Shown here piece by piece: positions 32,340 to 39,666 of a stretch of DNA of 64,000 nucleotides. Location of the stretch: assembly GCF_900104775.1 (NCBI RefSeq), contig NZ_FNSA01000003.1, positions 4,712,001 through 4,776,000 on the forward strand. The letters are read 5' to 3'. The DNA comes from Tsukamurella tyrosinosolvens. GTDB lineage: Bacteria; Actinomycetota; Actinomycetes; Mycobacteriales; Mycobacteriaceae. Position 1 is the stretch's first letter. The number at the start of each line of letters is the position of its first letter. Made by a program: the position numbers and the translations under genes. Under the pieces are notes generated by a model. The model was not told where the DNA came from, ran no database searches, and saw only the letters and a program-made list of their open reading frames with translations.

Positions 32340-32786
32340 TCACGAGTGCGTTTCGCGGGGCGTTGCGCAGTCCGGCCCTTCGCTCCCGTTGCGGTCATGG
32401 ACGGCCTGGGCATGGAGCTGGTGGCGGGTCTGCGGCCAGGTGCGTCGTCCTTCGGCGGTGGTGAGCCGGTGCGCGTGCACCAGATCCCAGGCGGCGCGTA
32501 GGTTGGCCGGGAAGGTGCGAGCGGTCGCTTCGCCGAGCATCAGCTCACGACGCTCGCCGTGTTCACGCCAGATCAGGAACGCGTAGGTGCGGCGGGCCTT
32601 TCGGCGACGGTTGAGCTTGACGCGGCCGAGCGCGACCCTGCCGTCGTCGCAGACGACGCGGCGGCGCACCTCGCCGCCGGCGGCGACGTCCTGCTCGGTT
32701 TGGTGCTCACGCAGCGTGGCTGCGGCCGAATGCACCGCGTCCGGTGGAAGCGGCGCCGGACGCCACGTCCGGCGGATAGCCCGCAC
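32340..32786 (-). CDS. hypothetical protein downstream of the XRE-ImmA gene
   Basis: This basic protein of 148 residues was not recognised. It is Arg-rich (RRRKARRTYAFLIWREHGERR) with no membrane segment and no clear domain. It begins with GTG 17 bases after the stop of the XRE-ImmA/IrrE gene on the same strand, so it probably shares its transcript. The composition suggests nucleic-acid binding, but that is only a guess. Confidence 0.5.
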   Translation of the reverse strand: MRAIRRTWRPAPLPPDAVHSAAATLREHQTEQDVAAGGEVRRRVVCDDGRVALGRVKLNRRRKARRTYAFLIWREHGERRELMLGEATARTFPANLRAAWDLVHAHRLTTAEGRRTWPQTRHQLHAQAVHDRNGSEGPDCATPRETHS

Positions 32787-32802
32787 AGCGACCTGGACGG
32801 GG

Positions 32803-33942
32803 TTAGACGCTGCTCAGCTGCGGCCGCAGCCGCGGGAACGGCCACGAGTCGCCGAACACGTCCTGCAACTCCCGGGGCCTGGTCGCGGTGATCGCAGCGA
32901 TATCGGCGACGGCGTAGCGACTGTTCCGCAGTGAGGCGAAGAACTCCGCGGCCGCCTGCGGCCGGACCGGGTACGTCGATCGCCGCTTGTCCCGCAGCAG
33001 GTTCCGGGCGTTGAGGGTGCGGAACCAGTACCGGTACTGCGATTCGGTGATGTCGGCGTGCACGTGCGCGCGGCGCACCAGCGCCGACAGGCTTACCCCC
33101 CACCGGCGCCGCAGATCGTCGAGGGTGTCGATCCGGGCCGGGGTGATCCCCCGCAGCTCGTCGCGCAACGACCCGTATGGGGCGAGGAACTCCGCGGCGA
33201 ACCGATCCGCCCGGTTCTCGATCTCCTTGAGCCCCAACGACACACCCGACAGTTCATCCATCACCAGGTGCCCCAGCTCGTGGGCGAGGGTGTGCCGCTG
33301 CCGATCCTCCGGCGCGTGGGGGTTGAGCAGGATCACAGCGGTCACCGGGCCGGTGGTGCGGACGCTGATCGCGTCGACCTTGTCCACATCGGCGGGCATC
33401 GGCAAGATCATGATCCCGGCGCTCTCGAGCAGGCCGGCGATGTCGGAGACCGGGCCATGGATGCGCCACGCCTGCCGCACCAGCTGCGCGGCCTCCTCCG
33501 ACCCCTCATCGAGCAGGTCCACATCCAGCTGCGGCACCGACCGCGGATGCACCGCGGTCGCCAACGTGTCCTCATGCAACCGGTTGAGCATCCAACCGGC
33601 GAAGTTCGCATGCTGAATCAACCTGTCCTGCAACCGCTTAGTGACAGTTTGGCTACGGAAGTGCACACCCTCGGGCGGCTCCTGCGGCAACACCGTGCAC
33701 AGCAGCTCCTCGGTCACATCGAGCACCTGCGCCCACAACGTCAGATCCGCACCACTGACCGATCCGTCGCCGCTCTCAGCGCGCGAGACGTAACTCGGGG
33801 AACGCCCCAAGGCATCAGCAACCTGCTTGGCCGTCAGTCCGCGGCGCTCACGGGTGGCGCTCAATGTGGCGGCCACCGCGCAGCGGTCGGTCGACAGCGG
33901 CGAACGCGACGCCCGCGAATCAAGATCCGTCACCGTTCCCAT
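32803..33942 (-). CDS. XRE helix-turn-helix protein with ImmA/IrrE metallopeptidase domain
   Basis: The protein has 379 residues. The N-terminal HTH (RRGLTAKQVADALGRSPSYV) is followed by a linker and an M78 zinc-peptidase domain with HTLAHELGHLVMDE and the downstream glutamate in ENRADRFAAEFLAP. A C-terminal helical extension contains a second HTH-like part (PARIDTLDDLRRRWGVSLSALV). ImmA/IrrE proteins cleave a repressor in response to DNA damage or other stress and often govern mobile-element transfer. The ATG at 33942 is preferred to 33972. It probably controls this segment of the island. Confidence 0.85.
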   Translation of the reverse strand: MGTVTDLDSRASRSPLSTDRCAVAATLSATRERRGLTAKQVADALGRSPSYVSRAESGDGSVSGADLTLWAQVLDVTEELLCTVLPQEPPEGVHFRSQTVTKRLQDRLIQHANFAGWMLNRLHEDTLATAVHPRSVPQLDVDLLDEGSEEAAQLVRQAWRIHGPVSDIAGLLESAGIMILPMPADVDKVDAISVRTTGPVTAVILLNPHAPEDRQRHTLAHELGHLVMDELSGVSLGLKEIENRADRFAAEFLAPYGSLRDELRGITPARIDTLDDLRRRWGVSLSALVRRAHVHADITESQYRYWFRTLNARNLLRDKRRSTYPVRPQAAAEFFASLRNSRYAVADIAAITATRPRELQDVFGDSWPFPRLRPQLSSV

Positions 33943-34072
33943 GGCCAAAATCTTAGACCCTCCCACCCTCACGGATCACGCTGACGTGCCGAACACCACG
34001 CAATCATTCCCCGATCACCGGTAATCCCTACCGTCACACCCGCACCACGGAGGAGGAACGGCCGTTGGGGTT

Positions 34073-34888
34073 CTACTCGTCCGCTTCGGCATCCTCGGCG
34101 GCGTTCGGGTTGGTGGGGACCTCGAAGCGGCTGCGCTCCGCGGCCAGGCCGGCACTGCGGGCGAGGACGGCGATGTCGGCCTCAGCGCGGGCGAGGCGGT
34201 CTTGAAGGTCCTCATTCTCGGCACGCAGGCGGGCCGCTTCCTCACGGGCTTCGTCCGTTGCGGCCAGCACCAACGCCCGCTCGGAAGTCATCAGCCACGG
34301 CACCCTGCGGCGCCGCCAGGCCACCAGCATGCGGCGCGCCGACTCGATGTCCACCTCGTGCGGGGCCCACAGGTACCGCTCGCCGAGGCGGGTGCGGGCC
34401 TGCACTCCGATGATCCGGTTCGCGTCGTTGAGCGTTCCGGACAGGTCGACGTTGGTCACCGCGAACTCGGCGGTGCTCACCACGTCGAACGGCAGCGTGT
34501 AGTCCTGGCACTGCTGCTTGCGCAGCCGCTGGCGCTCACTCTGCGAGACCTGCCGCCACGGGGTGTCCCGCTCGACCTTCACGTGCAGGTTGCCGTGCAC
34601 GATCAGCTCGGTCCAGTTGTGCGGCTCGTGCAGCCGCACGTGCGGCGGGTTCACCGCGTTGGTCCACTCGCGCAGCCCCTCCGACCACACCATCGCCGTC
34701 AGCAGCCCCCGCGACTTCGAGTCGTACCGACGTCGCGACGCCGGATCCAGGTACAACGCCTCACACAACTGCGCACACGCCTCATCCGCAGCGAGCGCGA
34801 TCGCAGCGATCGGCACCATATGCGGCCGCAGCATTCGCAATGCCTGCGTTCGCGGCGCCCTCGGACGCAGCCCTTCGATCCGCACCAT
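34073..34888 (-). CDS. hypothetical protein with C-terminal coiled coil
   Basis: The protein has 271 residues and is not recognised. The middle part (WTELIVHGNLHVKVERD, YTLPFDVVSTAEFAVTNVDL, VQARTRLGERYLWAPHEVD) is mixed alpha/beta; residues about 215-255 (EEAARLRAENEDLQDRLARA) form a coiled coil, and the tail is acidic. ATG at 34888 follows GGGGAGG, a strong ribosome-binding site. It sits upstream of the XRE-ImmA gene on the same strand, 130 bases apart. The neighbourhood looks like a plasmid or integrative element, so a replication, partition or phage-related role is conceivable but not shown. Confidence 0.55.
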   Translation of the reverse strand: MVRIEGLRPRAPRTQALRMLRPHMVPIAAIALAADEACAQLCEALYLDPASRRRYDSKSRGLLTAMVWSEGLREWTNAVNPPHVRLHEPHNWTELIVHGNLHVKVERDTPWRQVSQSERQRLRKQQCQDYTLPFDVVSTAEFAVTNVDLSGTLNDANRIIGVQARTRLGERYLWAPHEVDIESARRMLVAWRRRRVPWLMTSERALVLAATDEAREEAARLRAENEDLQDRLARAEADIAVLARSAGLAAERSRFEVPTNPNAAEDAEADE

Positions 34889-35052
34889 GACGCCTCCCCA
34901 GAAATCGTTACCAAACTTGCTGTCCATCTTGCAGAGGGGGTAACGATCCTGACGTTCGGACACGCCGCAGCGCAACCATCGAACTCGACGGCTCCGACCG
35001 ATTTGAGGAGAAGGCAGGGAACCGATCACCGAGCCGATGCGTCCCAATAGGA

Positions 35053-35250
35053 GTGAGCACCAATCGCGACTTACCCGACGGCACCGAGAGCGACATCCGG
35101 GACGACTTCTACGACGGAGTCACTGTGCTGCCGCCCTGGGTCGAAGCCTGGTTCGCTCAGGAACGCACACGCCACCGCAAAGCCCGCGGCGAGAGCCACC
35201 CCGCCGGCGACGACTGGGACCGCTGGGAACACCAACTCGGCATCGACTGA
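35053..35250 (+). CDS. small hypothetical protein
   Basis: This is an acidic and Trp-rich protein of 65 residues (LPPWVEAWFAQERTRHRKARG, DDWDRWEHQLGID). GTG at 35053 overlaps a GGAG-like ribosome-binding site. It is divergent from the coiled-coil gene, and the 164 bases between could hold both promoters. No family was recognised; the regular amphipathic pattern and codon use support a real gene. Confidence 0.5.
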   Translation: MSTNRDLPDGTESDIRDDFYDGVTVLPPWVEAWFAQERTRHRKARGESHPAGDDWDRWEHQLGID

Positions 35251-36361
35251 AACCCCACCATCCGCTACAGCCCAGATAACACTGACGCAGACGAACACAG
35301 CACGACCCCAGAACACCGTCCGCTACAGAGTGGGACACCGAACCGATAGCTACAGATAAGAAGGCGGCGGCCAGCTGGGCGTGGAGCGCCTCCCGCCCCA
35401 GGCCGCCGAGCGCCGCCAGTGCCTCGAGCCGGGCCGGCACCTCGCGCGGGGAATTGGCGTGCACGGTGCCGGCACCGCCGTCGTGACCGGTGTTCAGCGC
35501 CGTGAGCAGGTCGACGACCTCGGCGCCACGGACCTCGCCGACGACGATCCGATCGGGCCGCATCCGCAGCGCCTGCCGCACCAGATCGCGCACCGTCACC
35601 TCGCCGACGCCCTCGACGTTGGCGCCCCGCGCCAGCAGGGAGACGACGTGCGGGTGCACCGGATCGAGCTCGTGCGCATCCTCGACGCACAGCACCCGCT
35701 CCGCCGGATCCACCGCGCCGAGCAGACCGTTGAGCAGCGTCGTCTTACCGCTGCCCGTGCCGCCGACCACGAGGAAGGCGAGCCGCGCCGCCACCACGCG
35801 GCGCACGAGGCCGGCGACCTCCGCCGGCACCGCACCGCCCTCGATCAGGGAGTCGAGCGTCTGGGTGGCGGGCCGCAGTACGCGCAGCGAGATGCACGTG
35901 CCGCCGTGCGCGAGGGGAGGAAGCACCGCGTGCAACCGGATCCCGCTTCCCGCGCGGCCGCCGGGCCCGGCGGGCAGGTGGCCGTCAACCCAGGGCTGCG
36001 CGTCGTCCAACCGCCGCCCGGCCGCCAACGCGAGGCGCGCGGCCAGTCGCCGCACGGCATCGTCGTCCTCGAAGAGGACGCCAGCGGGTTCGAGACCCGC
36101 GCCGCGGTCGACCCACACCGTGCGCGGGCCGCAGACGAGCACGTCCGCGACATCCGGGTCAGCGAGCAGCGGCTCGAGCCGGCCGGCTCCGACCAGCTCG
36201 GTCTCGAGGTAGGCCAGGCCGTCGAGCAGGTCCGTATCCCCCAGGACCCCTCCGCATTCCGCGCGGAGCGCCGCCGCCATGACATCGGGGGTGAGGACCG
36301 CGGCCGTGTGCGCGAGCCGCTCCCGCACTCGCGCCAGCAGGTCACCGTCCGGGGACGTCAT
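35120..36361 (-). pseudogene. tadA: tadA (Flp pilus/secretion ATPase), 3' end replaced at island boundary
   Basis: The ATG at 36361 overlaps the ssd stop (ATGA). The TadA/VirB11-like ATPase is intact through LVVGGTGSGKTTLLNGLLG (Walker A), ERVLCVEDAHELDPVHPH (Asp box), RMRPDRIVVGEVRGAEVVDL (Walker B) and LNTGHDGGAGTVHANSP (His box). After EALHAQLAAA (about 35367) the sequence leaves the family, and an unrelated Cys/Arg-rich tail runs to a stop at 35120. The last 30-40 residues of TadA and the tadB/tadC genes expected next are missing. The break marks the right edge of the island. The hybrid protein probably does not work. Confidence 0.85.
35261..35357. repeat. CTACAG direct repeats at the island edge
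   Basis: TCCGCTACAG occurs at 35261-35270 and 35319-35328, each preceded by ACCA or ACCG, and ATAGCTACAG at 35346-35355. A second shared word, CAGATAA, follows the first and third. They end about 10 bases before the tadA junction and could be recombination-site or regulator repeats of the mobile segment. Confidence 0.4.
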
Positions 36362-37458
36362 GCCGCTCCCCTCCGCACGCCGTCGAGCACACGCCCGGCC
36401 GCGACGGCCAGCGGCGTTCCCCGCCGCAGCCGCAGCCCACCGTCGTCGAGCTGGGAGGCGAGGCCCGGCTGCGGGCGCATCGATACCAGCAGCGGCGCAC
36501 CGACGGCCCGCTCGACGTCGCGCGCAGAGAGCCCGCCGGGCGCGGGACCGCGCACCACCAGCCCGACCCGTCGCGCGCGGCGCGCCACCCCGTCGATCAC
36601 GGAACGCGCGGCGACGCACCCCCGCACCGTGGCGCCGACGACGACGAGCACCACGTCCGCGACTTCGAGGCATGCGGAGGTCGCCGGGTCGTCCCGCCGG
36701 GGCAGGTCGACGACGGTGACGCCCACGCTGCGGCGGCCCGCGTCGATCACGGCGAGCAGGCCCTCGACCGGGATCTCGGGCGGCGACGCCCCGCCCACGG
36801 CGTCGCTCGTCCCGGCGACCGCCCCGCCCGCCGACAGCACCGCGACGGCCCCGGCACGCCCCGGAAGCGCCGCGACCAGGGCGTCGGACGGCACGTGCCC
36901 GCCGCGCAGCGCGAGGTCGCCCCAGCGGAGGCCGGGCATGTCCGCGCAGCCGAGGAGCAGGTCGAGACCGCCGCCCCACGGGTCGGCGTCGACCGCGAGC
37001 GCGGTGATCCCGCGGCCGGGCGCCGTCACGGCGACGGCCGCCGCGAGGACGGAGGCGCCGGCTCCGCCGTGCCCGCCGAGGACGGCGACCACGCGGGACC
37101 GCGCACCGTCGTCCTGTTCCCGGGCCGCGAGAAATCGTGCCAGTTCACGGACCTGCGCGGGCAGCACGAAGACCTGTGCCGCGCCGACCTCGACGGCCGC
37201 CGCCAGTTCGGCCATCCCCGCCTCGGCCGCGACGATCGCCACCCCGTCGCGACGTGGGAGGCCGCCCGCTCGCGCCGCCTCCGCCATCGCGGTCGCAGCG
37301 CCGAGATCGAGCACCAACCCCGCAGCCGAGGCCCAGCACGCGCGCGGTCGGCCACGGTCGATGACCGTGACCGACCGTGCGGCGGCGGCCGCGGCCCGTC
37401 GTACGTCGTCGGCCAGGGCCCCGTCGGCCACCGCCATCCCGATCTCGATCCCCTGCAT
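36358..37458 (-). CDS. ssd: Ssd/CpaE-like septum-site or pilus-localisation protein
   Basis: This is a MinD/ParA-superfamily protein of 366 residues with an N-terminal receiver-like domain. ARSRVVAVLGGHGGAGASVLAAAVAV is the deviant Walker A region and ITALAVDADPWGGGLDLLLG the following Asp-containing strand. The orthologous position in M. tuberculosis (Rv3660c) holds Ssd, next to tadA and reading the same way. CpaE-type proteins position the Tad machinery. The ATG at 37458 starts the conserved sequence. It remains intact although the tad operon downstream is broken. Confidence 0.85.
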   Translation of the reverse strand: MQGIEIGMAVADGALADDVRRAAAAAARSVTVIDRGRPRACWASAAGLVLDLGAATAMAEAARAGGLPRRDGVAIVAAEAGMAELAAAVEVGAAQVFVLPAQVRELARFLAAREQDDGARSRVVAVLGGHGGAGASVLAAAVAVTAPGRGITALAVDADPWGGGLDLLLGCADMPGLRWGDLALRGGHVPSDALVAALPGRAGAVAVLSAGGAVAGTSDAVGGASPPEIPVEGLLAVIDAGRRSVGVTVVDLPRRDDPATSACLEVADVVLVVVGATVRGCVAARSVIDGVARRARRVGLVVRGPAPGGLSARDVERAVGAPLLVSMRPQPGLASQLDDGGLRLRRGTPLAVAAGRVLDGVRRGAA

Positions 37459-37606
37459 GGCACCAGCGTCGCCTACGACCGTGTCCGGTTCGCCCGATCC
37501 GCCGGCCACCTGTGGAGGAAGGTGTCCGATTCGAGAAAGCTGTGGAGGAATCCGGTGTCCGCTCTTGCGGGGTGCGAAGCCGTGTGGCACCGGTAGGCTG
37601 ATTCCC

Positions 37607-38428
37607 GTGAGCCCTACCGCGCCCGACGAGGCCCCGGTGCGCCGGGTCGCCGCCTTCTTCGACCTGGACAAGACGATCATCGCGAAATCGTCCGCGCTGG
37701 CCTTCTCGCGTCCCTTCTTCGACGAGGGCCTGCTCAACCGTCGCGCCGTGCTCAAGTCGAGCTACGCACAGTTCCTGATGATGCTGACGGCCGCGGACCA
37801 CGACCAGATGGAACGCATGCGCGACCACCTCACGCAGATGTGCGAGGGCTGGAACGTGGAGCAGGTCTCGACCATCGTGCGCGAGGCGCTGCACGACGTC
37901 GTGAACCCGCTGGTGTTCGCGGAAGCCTCCGAGCTGATCGCGGGCCATCACGCGCGCGGGCACGACGTGGTGATCGTCTCCGCCTCGGGCGAGGAGATGG
38001 TGCGCCCCATCGCGGAGATGCTGGGCGCCGACTACTCGGTGGCGTCGAAGATGAAGGTCGAGGACGGCAAGTACGCCGGCGAGGTCGAGTTCTACTGCTA
38101 CGGCGAGAACAAGGTCGTCGCCATGGAGGCGCTCGCCGCCGAGCACGGCTACGACCTCGAGCAGTGCTTCGCCTACTCGGACTCGATCACCGATGTGCCG
38201 ATGCTCGCCGCCGTCGGTCACCCCACCGCGGTCAATCCCGACCGCGGCCTGCGCAAGGAGGCCGCGGAGCGCGGCTGGCCCGTCGTCTCGTTCTCGAACC
38301 CCACACCGTTGCGCGACCGGATACCCACACCGTCGCGCAATTCCGTGCTCGCCAGCGCCGGCCTGGGCGTGGTCGCCGCCGGCGCCGGCGTGGCGACTTA
38401 CCTTGTGCTGCACCGCAAGAAGCACTGA
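37607..38428 (+). CDS. HAD-superfamily IB hydrolase (Rv3661-like)
   Basis: This predicted phosphatase of 273 residues has AAFFDLDKTIIAKSSALAFS (motif I, nucleophile DLD), VIVSASGEEMVRP (motif II), and CFAYSDSITDVPMLAAVGHP (motif IV). A C-terminal hydrophobic helix (VLASAGLGVVAAGAGVATYL) with a basic end anchors it to the membrane. SerB-like HAD-IB enzymes hydrolyse phosphoserine or phosphorylated alcohols; the substrate here is unknown. GTG at 37607 is the start. It diverges from ssd, as in M. tuberculosis. Confidence 0.85.
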   Translation: MSPTAPDEAPVRRVAAFFDLDKTIIAKSSALAFSRPFFDEGLLNRRAVLKSSYAQFLMMLTAADHDQMERMRDHLTQMCEGWNVEQVSTIVREALHDVVNPLVFAEASELIAGHHARGHDVVIVSASGEEMVRPIAEMLGADYSVASKMKVEDGKYAGEVEFYCYGENKVVAMEALAAEHGYDLEQCFAYSDSITDVPMLAAVGHPTAVNPDRGLRKEAAERGWPVVSFSNPTPLRDRIPTPSRNSVLASAGLGVVAAGAGVATYLVLHRKKH

Positions 38429-38472
38429 TACTCGCCGGTAGCAAGAGATCCGAGAATTTTCCGGCCTACCCC

Positions 38473-38501
38473 TTGATGTGATGGCGCTCACAGGGTAGAA
38501 A
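38473..38501 (+). promoter_or_regulatory. strong SigA-like promoter of the Ms1-position RNA
   Basis: TTGATG (38473-38478) and TAGAAA (38496-38501) are separated by exactly 17 bases, close to the housekeeping consensus. No coding region follows on the + strand. Transcription would start near 38508. Confidence 0.7.
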
Positions 38502-38507
38502 GGAGTC

Positions 38508-38820
38508 ACGGAGCGGCGCAAAGCCAAACCCCCACCGGAAGAGAAGGTCGAGGGTTCCTGAGCGTCAAGGCTCCCAGCACGGACACCAGGCACCCACGCG
38601 GAGCTCGCCACCTATGGCGGAAAGCGCTGTGAGCCTGCGTCACCGGGGAACTTCAGTGGTCAGCACAAGATCCGCGGATAGTGGATCTCTCCACCGGTGC
38701 ACGCCGAGGCCGTAATACAGCCCACCCTCACGCACGCTTGGTAACCGGGATCCGTGCTAGCGAACGGCGATTCGGACCCGTTCTGAGGAAAGCACCCAGA
38801 GTGCCCCTTCCTCAGCTCAG
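38508..38820 (+). ncRNA. probable Ms1/MTS2823 6S-like RNA
   Basis: A 460-base gap lies between the Rv3661-like and Rv3662c-like genes, exactly where M. tuberculosis encodes the abundant MTS2823 RNA and M. smegmatis the Ms1 RNA, which binds core RNA polymerase in stationary phase. The promoter at 38473-38501 and the hairpin at 38783-38815 delimit about 310 bases, the size of Ms1 (about 300). The interior is GC-rich with no ribosome-binding site or credible open frame. The ends are inferred from these signals. Confidence 0.7.
38783..38815 (+). terminator. hairpin at the 3' end of the RNA
   Basis: CTGAGGAA pairs with TTCCTCAG, and inside it GCAC pairs with GTGC around a CCAGA loop. There is no T-run, as is common in actinobacteria. 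It may be a terminator or the closing stem of the RNA. Confidence 0.6.
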
Positions 38821-38889
38821 GCCGGGTCGCCGTTGCGCATGTCCGGACGAAGTGTGCCGGACATCCACCGCCGCAGGCGAATTCCTCCG

Positions 38890-39636
38890 TCAGCGCTCCG
38901 CGAGCGCCAGCGCTTCCAGCCCGCCGGCCTCCAGCGCCTGGCAGCACAGCACCACCCACGCCACCACCCCGTCGGGCTCGCCCATCCCGAACGCGTCCGC
39001 GGCGTCCGCGTAGCTCGGCGCGAATTTCAACCACGTGGTCTCCGGGATGCCGAGCGCGTGCGGATCAAGACCCGACGCCACGGTCACCAGCCGCGAGGCG
39101 GCGCGCGCGACCACGCCGTCGGCGACCTCGAACGGCCGCAGCGAGAGCAACTCCCCGTGCACGATCGCGGCCACCACGGGCGCGGGCGCCTCCGTGCCGC
39201 CGGTCACGAGCTGGGCGAGCAGCCCGAGCCGCTCCCCCGTCCCGGGCCGGGGCCGGCCGAGGCGGGAGTCGTCCCCGTCGACGAGATCCGCGGCGGCCAG
39301 CGTGTGCAACCGAGCGAGCACCTGCAGCGGCGCTCGCCGCCACACACCGACCGAGGCGTCCAGCAGGTCGCCGTCGATCGCCTGATAGGCGCGCATCGAG
39401 CCGGCGAGCACCGGATCGTTGATCAGCTCGTCACGGCTCAGCGCGACGGCCGCGCCGTCGAGGGCCGCCGAGGCGCGGGCGCCGCGCAACGACGACTCCG
39501 TCGCTGTCGCCCGCCACTCCCGCCGGTTCGCGGGATGGCGGTGCACCTTGGCGAGCGCCTCCCGCGCGGCGGCCGCCGCCTCCGCGACAGCGGGGACGGC
39601 GACGAGCGGGCTCAGCGGGTCGTTCACACGCCCCAC
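38890..39636 (-). CDS. conserved hypothetical protein (Rv3662c-like)
   Basis: This is a mostly helical protein of 248 residues. ESSLRGARASAALDGAAVAL, ELINDPVLAGSMRAYQAIDG and VVAAIVHGELLSLRPFEVADG are the recognisable blocks; the last two recall Fic/DOC-type folds (a HGELLSLRPF segment in the place of HPFxxGNGR), but the catalytic motif is not present. It has the same neighbours as Rv3662c (HAD gene on one side, dppD on the other). Its function is unknown. The start is GTG at 39636 or 39627. Confidence 0.7.
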   Translation of the reverse strand: MGRVNDPLSPLVAVPAVAEAAAAAREALAKVHRHPANRREWRATATESSLRGARASAALDGAAVALSRDELINDPVLAGSMRAYQAIDGDLLDASVGVWRRAPLQVLARLHTLAAADLVDGDDSRLGRPRPGTGERLGLLAQLVTGGTEAPAPVVAAIVHGELLSLRPFEVADGVVARAASRLVTVASGLDPHALGIPETTWLKFAPSYADAADAFGMGEPDGVVAWVVLCCQALEAGGLEALALAER

Positions 39637-39666
39637 CCTAGCCCGCTCGCCGCGAGTCCCTGCGGG

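Noticed and set aside
30772-32343. 523-residue minus-strand frame across the phosphatase
   Set aside because: It is antisense to an unmistakable alkaline phosphatase and has repetitive Gly/Val/Leu/Asp composition typical of shadow frames.
35311-35366. Tn3-type terminal repeat at the tadA junction
   Set aside because: GGGAC...GATAAG resembles a Tn3-family end, but the orientation would put TAAG outside, and no partner end, resolvase or Tn3 transposase is visible.
35381-38428. 1015-residue rightward open frame
   Set aside because: Only its last 273 residues (from 37607) are real, the HAD hydrolase. The remainder is antisense to tadA and ssd with Arg/Pro/Ala-rich noise.
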